From positions 620,001 to 684,000 of the forward strand of contig JAZKJV010009336.1 in NCBI GenBank assembly GCA_037367405.1: a stretch of 64,000 nucleotides of DNA, written 5' to 3'. Positions 35,701 to 48,100 of this stretch are shown in pieces. A program made the position numbers and the translations under genes. Origin of the DNA: Ottelia alismoides. Taxonomy: Eukaryota; Streptophyta; Magnoliopsida; Alismatales; Hydrocharitaceae. Position 1 is the stretch's first letter. Each line of letters opens with the position of its first letter. The notes beneath the pieces are model-generated. The model searched no databases. It saw nothing but the letters and a program-made list of their open reading frames with translations, and was not told the origin of the DNA.

Positions 35701-36111
35701 AAAAGCACGATCCTTTGGCACTTTCCAGTAAAAGACACAAGAACAAGTGAAGCAATCAACTTCCATTCTCTGATTCAGAACAAAAATTTCTTTAAATGCA
35801 AACAAATGGACTATGGGAGTCCATTTCTGATGAAAGAAACCGGCCTTGCCCATATGGAGCATATGAACTCCAATCAAACAGAACCCAACATACCCACGAA
35901 GAGAAGAAGCGAACTTTGGGACGAGCACATTCATATGACTTTCAGCAGGCAGAAACCTCACCTTGTCCTTCTCCAACTGTTCCTTGAGAGAGATCAAAGG
36001 ACCCACAAAATACCCAGGAGTGCACGGTTCATCTTCCCCTTCATCTCCCCCTACACCACCCCTCACCTTCTCCAACTCCTCTCGATCATGACTACTCTCA
36101 CTTCCCTCCAT
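32707..36111 (-). CDS. Rho GDP-dissociation inhibitor (RhoGDI), complete
   Basis: Cytosolic regulator that binds prenylated ROP/RAC GTPases in their GDP form, extracts them from the plasma membrane and so limits where they signal; the Arabidopsis homologue SCN1 keeps root-hair initiation to one site. Minus-strand exons: 35962-36111, 34527-34590, 34230-34445, 32845-32969, 32707-32772. All introns are GT-AG and phases agree, giving 206 aa without a stop. The acidic N-terminus is followed by the regulatory helices (LKEQLEKDK, then DDESLRRWKEKLLG). The immunoglobulin-like prenyl pocket domain runs from about residue 80 (KLNFSVQNNIVCGL, then MLGTFAPQRDPY, then EETTPSGFLARGTY) to KINYTFEIKKH at the C-terminus. 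The start is the first ATG after an in-frame TGA; a GTG two codons upstream is not needed. The N-terminus is shorter than in Arabidopsis. Confidence 0.95.
32845..32969 (-). CDS. RhoGDI exon 4
   Basis: 125 bases, acceptor TGGCAG, donor AAG|GTACTG. Encodes DQNRGMLGTFAPQ through ARGTYTAELK, including the conserved EETTPSG loop. Confidence 0.93.
32970..34229 (-). other. RhoGDI intron 3
   Basis: 1.26 kb, AT-rich, no transposon or coding sequence recognised. Confidence 0.7.
34230..34445 (-). CDS. RhoGDI exon 3
   Basis: 216 bases, acceptor CTGCAG, donor G|GTAAGC. Encodes the first half of the immunoglobulin-like domain, GEIEPRIIFHSISVIS through SNKVWKGGIQ. Confidence 0.93.
34527..34590 (-). CDS. 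RhoGDI exon 2
   Basis: Sixty-four bases, acceptor TTTGCAG, donor G|GTTAGA. Encodes DDESLRRWKEKLLGHIDENLN and ends in phase 1. Confidence 0.92.
34591..35961 (-). other. RhoGDI intron 1
   Basis: 1.37 kb. Contains a short GA microsatellite at 34841-34861. The open frames in it match nothing. Confidence 0.7.
35962..36111 (-). CDS. RhoGDI exon 1
   Basis: Fifty codons from ATG (36111-36109) to the donor AAG|GTGAGG. Encodes the acidic, poorly conserved N-terminus and the start of the regulatory arm (GYFVGPLISLKEQLEKDK). Confidence 0.93.
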
Positions 36112-36867
36112 CTCCACCGTAGCTCCACTCCCTGATCAAACAATGGAGAGATAATTTGCAAGAGTTGGAGAAGAGATGAGAGAGGAAAGAAAAAAATGGT
36201 AAAAAAAGGACAAGGAAGATCCAAGATGGAAAGATTTATTGTGTGTTGACAATTTTGACGATAACCCTCGTGTAGATAAAGAATGGTTTCGGAAATTGTA
36301 GATCAATGGTAATTTCTAAATTTCTTAACTAAAATGAGAGTTCTATATTGTTGTTTGGGTTTTTTACACTTGTGTCAGTCCAAGATTCTACAATAACAGA
36401 TATGCCCTTATTTTTTTTGCTAATACGTGTGCCTCCAGTTTACTGCACCATTAACTATTATGCCCATCTGTTAGTTTGAAATCATGGTTTATACAAATAA
36501 AGGTTTGATTAAGAAAGATTCTTCTTGTTACATTTGTGCCCCTGCAATTTTGAAACATCATCAGACTCCTCCTCCTTCCTCCACTACCACAATTCCAACT
36601 CCATTTCCCTTCACCCCAAGCTTTCTATTTGAATAGTTTAAATATAATTACAAATGTGTAGTCATTTATTGAAATTTACATGATTGATACTTAATTTTAG
36701 TAATCTTAAAATACATTCATTTTGAACATGATCGGTAAGGTGAGATTAAAAAAATAATCATCAGAATCTAAAATATGGATAGTATTTACATTCAATAAAG
36801 ATACCAAAATAAGAATGTAAATATTCAGTTTACGAATAAGGTTATATGATGTATCGTATTAGAGATG

Positions 36868-38035
36868 CACACTATTGTTTCTATAGATAATCGGATATGG
36901 TTATGCATTTTTTATTTGAGTTGATACGGATGTAGATAAAGATATACGTTTTTTGCTTTTCCACTGATATGGTGCTTTCATTCTTTTAAGGATATGGATA
37001 TGGATGCGTTTTTTTTGTAGTTATGGATATATAGGGTTTAGGGTAAAATGTATATGCCATCATGGAGTAGCTAACTTGGTTACTCCATCATTTTTTCCTA
37101 TTTTTTTGTGATATTTGTAAAAACTACTGGGGGGGTTTAAATTGCATATTGTTATTATGTTATCATTCAAAATTTGTAGAAAGTAAACACTCCTAACATG
37201 TCCATCTGGAAGGGGTCAAATTTAGCAATTTTGATACCATCAAATTTTGCCAGGCTTGATGGATGGGATGGAAATCTTGCATTGAGTATTTTAATGACAA
37301 CATCATGACAATCCCTCCATGAGTTTTTTTAAAATGCCAGAAAAAATGAAAATAAAAAAGTAGAAATAGCCAAGTTAACTACTCCAAAGTAGCATATAAA
37401 TTTTACCCAGATATCTGTCCATATTAATAAATCTATGTGCATATCTTGTATAAAAATATATCTATGCGTATAGACATATATTAAATTATGTTGCATAGTA
37501 CATAACATGTTGTATTGTGGAGTCATTTCAAATGCATAAAGAAATCTATATTATTTAATTATTTATTTTACAAAATAATTTAATCTTGGACTTTACTTTT
37601 TCCTTTTATTATATTTCCCGTTTATGCACTTTGATTTGGCCATCCATTAATTTCAACTCTATAAAACAATTAATTTTATTGTATTGTTAGAAGGAATCTA
37701 TTACCCATATAATAATTCGTTCAATTTGTTAAATATTCTTGTTCAAATCACCAATATATGTTTCTATATACATATTCATATTTGAAGACATTGTTTGCGA
37801 TTCTTAATCCACAAGATGCATGTTTTTGTATATATGTCAGATTTAAAAACGAACAAGGGTCCATTAACACCTAACTTCGCATATGTATATGTCCGTTTGC
37901 ATATGTGGTTACTTTATCTTTATTAGTTTAAAAGTTAATTTAAAATAGATATAGATAAAAACTGTCAAAATACATGTCAAAATAATTCAGTAAGAAATCG
38001 AATACATACATATGTACATTCATTTGTATCCCTAC
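36868..38035. repeat. Possible decayed hAT-like element around the MITE
   Basis: The left edge TAGAGATGCA and the right edge, TAGGGATACA read inward, resemble the TAGGGATG termini seen elsewhere. The left part has GGATATGG and GATACGGATG words like the element at 4901. No matching 8-bp flanks were found. Confidence 0.25.
37041..37408. mobile_element. MITE with about 39-bp terminal inverted repeats
   Basis: The left end starts GGGTAAAATGTATATGCCA and the right end, read inward, GGGTAAAATTTATATGCTA. Similarity continues through TGGAGTAGCTAACTTGG. The 368-bp element is non-coding. No target duplication is visible, so the superfamily is open. Confidence 0.75.
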
Positions 38036-38903
38036 ATACTAATCATTGCATAACATTACTTATTTAGAAATTTTAAATATGAAAATATTACTTAAAAATC
38101 ACACTAATAGAAGTGTATTTCTGTAAAATAAAGAATTTAGGGTATTTTGTTTAAAATACAATTTTTTTATGAATATTTATGTAAAATCATGTTTTCAAGG
38201 TATTTTAAATTTATATAGAATGTAAGTGACAAATATTATGTAATAGCATCTCCTAAGTTGCAACCATTGAAATTTAACAAACACTAATAACTAAAATAAC
38301 ATAATGGTAAAATAAATAAGATAATGCTTTAATAGTTTGCACCCCCCCCCCCCATCCCCCACCCCGTCCTAAATAAAAATTTCTTGCTTAGTCCATGTCT
38401 CCGTCGATTCGTTGATGTTAAGATTAGTTCATGTTTGTTCAAATTGTATCTTTAACACAAGTATAAACCACATATAAACCACATTTTGATCTTAATCTTC
38501 AGTGTCGAGCGAGCCTCAATCGAAGCCTCGAAGAGTTACATTGCTGCAAATGTTACACTTCCGAATGATTCCTATATGCTACACACTTCTCGTAGTAGTC
38601 TCAATGGTTCCATCGTGTTCATCCTTCATCGGACCACCCTTACACACATGCATCCATGGTTTCTCATCAGATTGATCGAACACTTGAATACATAGCTCGA
38701 ACACTTGAATACATAGCTACCACACCATACACTTTTATCAAAGATGATAAGTCGAGGGGCGAGTTAGCAACTTTACACGGGTGAAAAAAACTCATCAGGA
38801 GTAGAGTGCGATTACACAAGTCCACAGGGACAAACTAGCAAAAAAAGCCCTGTTATCAGATGCATTATAACAGACAGTCAGAAGTTGGCAAAAGGTGTGT
38901 TGT

Positions 38904-39128
38904 TCACCGGTCGAGCGAACTGCCTTGACCCAGCTCGCCGATGCTGCTTCTCAACAAGTTGATGAGCAGCTTGGAGTCGTCGATCTCAAACATGTGGTCT
39001 GGTGTGTGCTGCTGGTTGAACCTACCAGGGAGCTTGGAGGAAGAAGTGTAGCAGTGCTCGCACAGGTCGAATCCAACCGCTTCTTTGCAGTCTCTGCACC
39101 TGTACCTCCTCCCGGTTATGGGGCACAT
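38904..39128 (-). CDS. PRT1-like terminal exon, second half of ZZ finger
   Basis: 225 bases, acceptor TTGTGCAG, ending at TGA 38904-38906. Encodes MCPITGRRYRCRDCKEAVGF, then DLCEHCYTSSSKLPGRFNQQ and HTPDHMFE, completing the ZZ finger, then a short C-terminal tail. Confidence 0.93.
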   Translation of the reverse strand: MCPITGRRYRCRDCKEAVGFDLCEHCYTSSSKLPGRFNQQHTPDHMFEIDDSKLLINLLRSSIGELGQGSSLDR

Positions 39129-42100
39129 CTGCACAAACAAAACTTCTGTTCAGATAAACAATAGGAAGAGATGTGGATAGAAATGAAGGCTCGTATATAA
39201 ACTACACAAAGAAATAGGTCGGTTACAATGAATGATATAAACATCAGAACCCTCTTCAGGACAAACTTTACTGACAGACAACTTTCGAAATGGTTAAATT
39301 CATCTCAGAATCAGCTTAGGAAAAGAGAGGTCTGCTGGAAATCTCATCCAGAAACACTATCCACTTTTAGCCTACTGAGACTATATTATAATGCAAGATA
39401 TAATCATGAAGAGAGTATAACTGTATAACTATTGTTGGCAGCATAAAAACACACACATAGGAATAACTTCAAATAAGATTGGGACTCACCACCCCTATGG
39501 TGAAACATCAATCTCATCCATTTATTTTAAATCACACGGTCAAAATAAATGACCCATTAATTGCATTAATTCAATGATGAGAAATCCATTTTGGTCATTT
39601 TGTCACGTTCTAAAAATAGAATGTGGCAACCCATAACCTAATTCGAATGGGATCTCTCTATCTCTCTCACGTTAGTGGCGGCGGTGGCTCTCTCTCTCTC
39701 ATGATGGTGGCTATTGGCTGCGATGCATGCACAGCCTGGAGATCTGGAGACAGTGCGTGCGGCAAGGAGGAGCATGTCTCCTCCCTACTCTCTCAACGAC
39801 GGCACGTGGTGAGGAGCACGGCTCCCCTCTTTCTCTCCCCGACGGTGTATTTAGGTTTGTCGAGATCCGTTGTTTGTGACTTGAATGCTCTTCCATTTTG
39901 TGATTAGAGATCTTTTTACGTTTGGATTTCTCAGCGACGCACAAGGATGGGGGGTTTCGAGGAAGGTGATGGTGACGGAGGCGTGGGTGATGGGTCGTGA
40001 GGAGGGCGAAGGAGAGGGGTGTGGCCTGGAGGAGGGCGGAAGACATACGTTTTTCTACAAATCGTAAATTGTCTTTTACAAATCTCAAATCAACTTTTAC
40101 AAAACTCAAATCGTTTTTTACAAATCTCGATTACTATTTACAGTCTCAGATCTTTTTTCATATTTTATCAATTTCTAACAGTATACTTTTTGTTGCAGAT
40201 ATGCACTCAAATATTACAAAGCGGACATGTATTTTTACCAAAGAATGTTAAAAAATTACAAAGATAATTCAATGTTACACACAAAGGCTCAAAAAGGAAG
40301 CATGAATTTTACAGAAATGCTCGAAGAAACTACGATTACTTATGACATGTTACAAAAGACAATACAAAATTTACAAATGAAAATAATAATTTACGAAAAA
40401 CTAATGAATGGGAATGTAAGAAAATTTATGGTTTGAATTTTACTAAGTCGGATCTAAATTCTACATAATCGGATACGTATTTTGCAAATATCTGCACTTA
40501 ATTACATTTGCTACGTTTTTGAAAATTGACAAATAAAAAAATTAACGAAAAATCCAAATTAAAATGAGCCTAAAACGGTAATGACGTTATTAAATGAAAT
40601 TCAAATTTAAATGAAAACAAAATGATCGAAATACCCTTTTCAACAATGCACCATTGCATTGAGATTCAATAAATCTCGATGATGTCTCATCATAAAAGTG
40701 GTGAGCCCCAATCTCATTTGAAAGATACTGTGTGTGTGTGTGTATACATATTCATAGAATGGTCCGAGATTGCATATTGGTTTGACAAAAGATGAATCAA
40801 GGGTTAAGGTGACATTAGTACGATGATGGGTACATGTTGTAACCGTAAGGTAATGAGAGAAAGAAAATGAGAAGATATGAGATAATTTGAGATGCCATTT
40901 GAAATCCTACCTTCACCTTCCTACTAGAAGGATTTGGAATGGCAGAAAGAAACCATCTATTCTTGTTTGTTATGCCCATTTTCATTTACCCCGCAATCCA
41001 AGTAACTAACATGCAATCTTATGTCTCTCCTTCGCAATCCTTTCCCTACCCTTATGGTCACATCCAACATAACCTTTTTTCTTGTAAGAAAAAAGGGCCT
41101 CCAACGTGCAGGTATGTCATCAAAACTTCACCATTAATTACAAGGTTACAAGTACAGAACTATTACAAGCCAAAAGTATTTTACATGACCCAACACTCTA
41201 CTAAGGTTGACAACAACTACTATTAATACTTCGAATTGACTTCTACTAACACTAATTAGGATCTCATATGGAGACAAGGCCCTAAATATCGGTTTCGATC
41301 ACCATTTCGGTGACCGACCAAAACGAAATTTCGATCGAAATTCAACCGCAATTTCGATCATTTCGGTCATTTTTGTACTAGAAGCCCCAATATTTCGGTC
41401 ATTTTAGCCATTTCGGACAAATTTCGATAACCTGTCGAAACCGAAATTCGGTCGAATTTCGCCGAAATGTGAGACCATGGATGGAAAGCGGACGCGAGGG
41501 AGAAAGGGAGAGGATGAGGAAGAGGAGGGATATAGAGGTGAATGAGAAAGAGAAGGGGAAATGAGGGAGTGCCACCGTTCCTGTAGGAGATGGATCCCAT
41601 GAACGAGGACATGGAGGAGGTTGTGTTGTTAAAGGGCGAGTAAGCGCAAATAATATGTTTCTTCAAGGATGATCAGCTTTCGGTCTTGGTGCTTCAAATG
41701 GGGCAAGGAGGGTCATTTGACAAAAAAAATCCTCCAATCCCCCCCTGTTTTTGTTGTGGCCTTTCGGGACATATCCGATGATCATCTGGTGTGCATAGTA
41801 ACTGGCACAAGGTTGAAGATGTTAGGAAGAAAGGTGTTGGTTTCAAGTCGAAGGATATTGGTTTTGCTTAAGCTCTTGCAATGCTAGTCGGAGGCGAGAA
41901 CCCGGTGATGAAATCAACTGATGGGGTGCTAATTGGGGAGGGTTTGGTTGACGACCTTTGGAGGATGATGCAGTCTGTATTTCGAGGCGGAGTGTTTGAC
42001 GTGCGGCGGCAATATTATAATAAGACAACACAGATAGAATGATGATCCACAATAAATCAAAAAAGGGGGTGAAAGAAATGTAGAGGGCTTTGAATTGGTG

Positions 42101-45100
42101 AGGTATAACAAGGCAGGATACAGAAAAGTCTAGAACCGTGACAACATTAGCAAACAAGAGTTCTGGTGACAACCAGAACCAAGCTAAAATAAATAAAAGC
42201 GATGGAATTCGACAAGAACTGAAACAACTAAAAGAGACTATTATACTCAGAAACCAAGGTAAATATAAACAATAGCTATCTGATGAAGTTATGTTGTCAT
42301 TGATTGGGGCTATATTTAAATAACTGAAGCTTTGTGGCTATCGGAAGCAGGCTATAATAAGCAAATAAAAGATGATCGATTCATGTGCTCTGGGTCAAGA
42401 TATATAAGTGGAATAATAACCAAGATATAGTAAATAATTAAAGGATGTGGTTCAGTCAGGATAAATTAAAAGAAGACTCGAGAAATTGAATCACTGACGT
42501 TCTGCTACAGCTCTGCTGGAACCAGGATAGATAATTAAATAACCAAAAGTTCTTCTCTGAAACTAGACGGATAATTATAAAAAAGTTCTGACCCTTGTAG
42601 TAGGCAAAGTAGAGGACTTGGATGTTGAAATCCGTGGGAATATAATAAATCTAAGGATTTCAAAAAAAAAATCTAAAGTATCTAAAGAAGTACGGGGACT
42701 TATGATAGGGGTGAGCAAATATATCACGGGCCTATGTTACCGTGAGTTAGTCAAAATTAAATTAATCCATAGACAAATTCAGTGGATGCAGAAAATCGAA
42801 GTACTGCATCATGTTCATGGCAACGAAGGTGGGATTTCACTGTTAGTATTTGAGGTAGGAGGGGGTGGAGGGAGGTGATGGTTGACTAGAGTTGGTGGTG
42901 TTGTCGACGGTGGGCGAGCAGGGACTGGTGGTGGTGTTAGCAATGTTAGGAGGAGGGAGAGCTGTGGAGCAGGGAGAGTTGGGAGGAGGAAGGGAGCAAG
43001 ATAGGAGCATGTCGGTCGCGTGAGGTTGGGGAAGGGAGGGGAGCACACCAGCTGCACGGGATTTGTTGGAGGAGAAGGCGCCGAGATGCGCAAAGGGGAG
43101 GAGAGGAGGAGGGGAGGGCTGGAGATAACTCCACTGTATTTAACTTAACTTCACTGCCGATTACATATGGGAATGAGGCCTTTATATAGGCCAAATTCAA
43201 GAAAAAGACAAACAACGAGTTCTGAATAAAAAAACATAAGATAAAGTTGGATAAGACCTTTTATATTGAGGCCTTTTACAAAATTAGGCTTGCTAAATAG
43301 TGGAATCAAAGTACTGGAAACAAAAGAAACCTCAGGAAATTAGAGATCGATTTTTTGTGTTACATCAATTGTCCTCCGCTTGAAAAACTCATATCCTGAT
43401 GAGTTGATTAGCCTTCGACGTTGTGTGCAATGAGTGGATCTCGATCTGGCCTGACAACCTATCAACTCACTTCCATCTTCCATGTTCCTCTTGTAATTTG
43501 TTTGAGAAAGTGGTCGTAGTCGCACATTTTGCATTACTTCAATAGAAATGTCACTCCGTATTTCTCTTCCTCCAATTTTTCCCTTTATCTTTGTTGGAGT
43601 ATATGTTGTGCGTCGCACCGCCTGCGACTGGGTTGCATCACATTGAACCTCTTTCTTCCAGCATGTTGGTATCGATCAACAAAGAAACCATAGCATGTTT
43701 GATCTGGAGGCTGGAGGATCTGTTGTGCGGTCAGCCAGGAATCGTGCAACGGTTGCACGTTAGGGTTTCATCGACTGGAGGTGCGCCGCCTGAAGGAATA
43801 GCACCACTTGGAACTTAGGGTTTCAACGAAACCTTGGAAGTGTTGATGGAACAGGAGGGCAGCGCCGCAAAAGATGATGCTTACCCTATACTTTGGACAG
43901 TAATTGAACAACTTCAAACACAATCATCTTCAACAAATCTTCAAGAATATGAACTCGAAAACCGAATCTCGAATAAAAATAAAATACATCTACGAGAAAC
44001 GAACCCGCTTTGATACCATGTTAGAAAATAGGAATGCGAAATGATAAACAGAGCATAAACTACAGAAACATAAAACATGAACTCATAGATTTTAACATGG
44101 AATCCTACTCCCTAAGGAGCAGGATGAAACCACGGGAGAACGCCTCAAAGGGCTATATGTTGCATTCAACTTTCTCACGGGATATAGGGGGTAAGGGGCT
44201 TCTTATATAGCCCTCACTGAGTCTCCACATCTTACAAACGATAGATGTGGGACTAAACTACATGTTGTGATAAATGGATCCTGGAGAGATCCATTTACCC
44301 ATCTCCCACATAAGTGATGCACAACATATACTCCAACAATCTTGATGTGGTTTACACAGTAAGATCAACGATGACGCTTTCCGTGAGAAGGGTGGGTGGC
44401 AATGGAGGAAAGTCTTCGTCTGACGGTGCATCATAGTTGCTCCCATGCAAGGTTGGCAGTGGGGGTGGCAAGGTGGGCGCTCACCGCAACAATAGGGAGG
44501 CAGCTCATCAGCTGGACTTGGTCGAGGTCGACGGTGACAAGGAACCGAGCCGAGGTTGGGTTGCAGCGTCGGTGGTACCATTGAGTAGACGAGAAAGATG
44601 GTGGTGTTAGTGGTTATAGGGAGTAAGGGATAATGGTGGTGACATGGCTCAGGGGATAGCGGTGGCAATTTGGTGGGCATCGAGGGTGGCGTCGAGGGTG
44701 GATTAGGAGTGACGACGGGTTGGGGGCTTGAGAGTGAAGGAGGCCATCATATGGAAGTTGGTGTAGCGGATGGTGGGGGCGGTAGTGGTGGGGCTAAAGG
44801 TGGTAGGGGAGGTACCTGTGAAGGTTTTGGAGGTGGCAACCAGAGGAGATGGCGACATCGATTCTATGGGCGACGATATATCTGAGACATGTTGGACAGC
44901 AAGCCCCGAGGGCTCGTTTTCCTATGTTTCTTCACTTTCTTTTCCATTGTGACCTTCAATCTCGCCTTGGGCGAGAGTTGTACTAATGATTGGCGATGGC
45001 GGTAGGGGTTCGAAAACCTCCTGGACAGCAGCTTCTTCTTTTTTTTTCTTCCTTGTAATCATGTTGTGTTTCTGTATTGTGGCCTGCAACTTGTTCTGGA

Positions 45101-48100
45101 ATGAACAATTTTCCATCAAACCATATCTTTTCTTGTGCAGCAGGGGTTTCTTCTACTTCTACCACAAAAATATCTATATTGAACCATGAATCCAACCACT
45201 GTTGTACTTAGATGCTTGACTGGAGACGGTGTTTGTACCTCTTTTGTCGTGAACATGACCCATGGCGACGACTCAAGTCGAGCGAGATTCTCCAAAAGTC
45301 GACAGGGCCTTCAGCTTGCCAGAAATCTCTCTCCAGATGGATCGTCAGATCGTGAGGACGACCTGTTGGCCATGCTCTGATACCACTTGATGCAGTCCGC
45401 ATTTCGGGGCGGAGTGTTTCATGTGCAACAGCAACAAGACAACACAGATAGAATGATGATCCACAATAAACCAAAAAAGGGGGTTGAAAGAAATGTAAAG
45501 GGCTTTGAATTGGTGAAGTATAACAAGGCACGATACAGAAAAGTCTAGTAATTGATGCTCACTTCTCTAGAACTGTAACAACATTAACAAACCAGAGTTC
45601 TGATGACAACCGGAACCAAGCTAAAATACACGGCGATGGAATTCGATAGGAACTGAAATAAATTAAACTAAAAGAGACTCTATGATACTCATAAATCAAG
45701 GTAAATATCAACAATAGATATCTGAAGTTATGTTGTCATTGATTGGGGTTATATTTTAATAATTGAAGCTTTGTGGCTATCGGAAGCATGCTATATTTTA
45801 AACATTCATTTCTCATAATTTTTAAAATATAAAGCATTGAAGCTTGATTGATGCTTTGCATATTGGTTATTTTTTGGATTTCTATACTTTGTTGGTGATT
45901 TATTAAAATTAAATTGGTAAAAATTACATATTTTATGCATCTAGAGTTCTTTAAATCATATCACAACATTCATTGATCTAAAAATTCCCCCAAAAAATCA
46001 AATTTTGTAGAGTTTTATGCCATCTATGATGTGCTTTAAAATCTTTGAATAATTATGCTTCATGTGCTTTAAAATAATTGTTGAGCGAAAATGTATTTAA
46101 CTCATAAACAATTCCTATCTTTTTTTGGTCAGAATAGGGGGAAACACGTAAAGGTGTCCGCCTCAATTAAATTATATTAAAAGAGTAAAGAGAACTTACG
46201 ACAGCTAGGAGTCAAAGGGGGTTTTGGCATGAAAAATTACATTTTTTTTCTCCATAAAAACGGTCGGACGCGAAAATTACACCATTTCTAACTAACCAGA
46301 TTGCCCATACCACAACTAGTGGATAAAACAACCCTGAATTGGTCTATCCTTATTCAAGAATAGAGACTCCCAAAAGCACTAATGATTCTGTAGGTTTATC
46401 CAGAAGAGGCTCGGATTGTGCCATACTGCAAAAGTCTTCTCAAAATGGAAGAAAAGGTGATCAATAGTATCCATCTCGTCATTGTACAAAGGGAAAAGCT
46501 GGGAGGTCCCCAGGAACAGTCTAGCAACGATCTCCGGCAAAGATGCAACCTCTAAGTAAGAGAGAAAAACACCAATGTGACTAGGAAGCTTGAGACTCCA
46601 CACAAATCCACAATCATGAGCCAGGAAGTCGACAGATGGTGGTGCTGGAATAAGTAACTCCCTATAAACTCGCGTGAGTGAAAAGCATCTTGTTTTCCAG
46701 GTCCAGTGATCTCTCCACCCTCAGGACTTGGGATACGGGCAAGAGAATCCAAGAGAGATAAAAATTCGTTCAGACCCTAATCAAAAGAATCTGCAACAAA
46801 AGAGGGCATTGAGTCCCCATTCTCCCAAAAGTCAGCTATGTAAGACTCCCTATTAGCAGCTAAGGTGAAAAGTCATGGATATCGAGACATTAACGTGCTA
46901 CTATTAGTCCAGTCATCTGTCGAAAAGGTAAAGGCGAGACCAACCCCAAGGACCAGTCTGAACAAAACAGGCAAATGAGGGACAAGAGTGGCGATTCCCT
47001 TCCAAAAAGATGACAAATAGAACGAAGGGTATGTGTGCATGACACCATATGCTCCAATCCCATATATCTATCAAATGAGCCTACAACATATGCCTTCATT
47101 CCTTCCCCATATTCTTTAGATCCATTTGAGTAGCAGCGCCTTGTTTATTGTCTCCGGACGGGACACTCCAAGACCCCCCTTACACTTGGGTAAAGTTACC
47201 ATATTCCAATTCGCCAGTGGTATCACAAATGCATTCTGACTAGAAGACTAGAAAAATCTTCGCATAATTGTCTCCAATCATTTACGGATCCCAACCGAAA
47301 GAAGACGAGCGGACATGAAAAAAAACATGGATTGCTACATGTTGAGATATTTACTATCTTTCTTACTATTTTCTTATTATCTATTTATTTTGTCTTCTTT
47401 ACGTAATTTGCCAATTGGTTCCTTTCACATATGAGAGAACCCAAAGGCCTCTCATTAATGCAATTCATTCTTTTCCCTCTACATGGTATCAGAGCGACGG
47501 TCCTAGACCGGAGTTCTTGTATCCCACTCTAACCTTACCCGCTCCCTCCCTCCTCTCCTCACCACCGCTGCCCAGGCCTCCAACAGCCCAGGCCTCCGAC
47601 AGCCCAGGCCGCTACCCCAGGCTGCCACCTTCGCCCCCCCCCCCCATTAGTCGTTGCCCCCGGCCGCCCAGGCCGCTGCCCTCAGTCGCGCAAGCCGTCG
47701 CCTGGCTCCTCCGATCGTCATGCAGGCAGTCTTCATGTCGCCCAGCCCCCCCTGCTCTCCTGGGTCGTCGTTGATTCTCCAGTGTGCCTCCGCACGCCTC
47801 TGCGGCTCGATTTGCATCTTGATTCGGTCTAATTTTGACCAAAAAACACAGTTTCAGACCTATAAATCGTGTTTTCCGGCCCTAGAGAGCAGCGGAGATT
47901 GATGATGATGGTTGTATGAGTCTACACATACAACCAATTCTCTGTATGATCGTGTAGACTTGTTCATACGGTTTACTCCCCAGTTGAGTTCCGTTGTTTG
48001 GTCGTTTTTCCATCATGTCAGAGAACAAGAGTGATGTTTTTTCATCTGGAGCCTTCAAGGGCCCAGCTCCCATCATTAAGATGGATGGGACCAACTATGA

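Larger units (their letters stand above)
36112..38903. other. Spacer between RhoGDI and the PRT1-like gene
   Basis: The left part holds the RhoGDI 5' UTR and promoter, not resolved further. The rest has a MITE at 37041-37408, repeat-like GGATATGG words (36880-37030), a 12-base C run at 38342-38353 and a 21-bp tandem duplication at 38677-38718. No coding sequence recognised. Confidence 0.5.

Noticed and set aside
35695..35961. Extension of RhoGDI exon 1 into a longer open frame
   Set aside because: After EKDK the frame runs into intron sequence; the donor at 35961 and exon 2 at 34590 give the conserved DDESLRRW continuation.
35506..36135. 209-codon plus-strand open frame
   Set aside because: It lies antisense to RhoGDI exon 1 and intron 1, where the minus strand has a phase-consistent conserved gene. 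The plus frame resembles nothing.
42815..43215. Proline-rich frames
   Set aside because: Low-complexity translation of G-rich plus-strand repeats inside decayed LTR elements; no start context or homology.
47415..47774. 119-codon proline-rich frame after the copia LTR
   Set aside because: C-rich untranslated leader of the copia element, upstream of the gag ATG.
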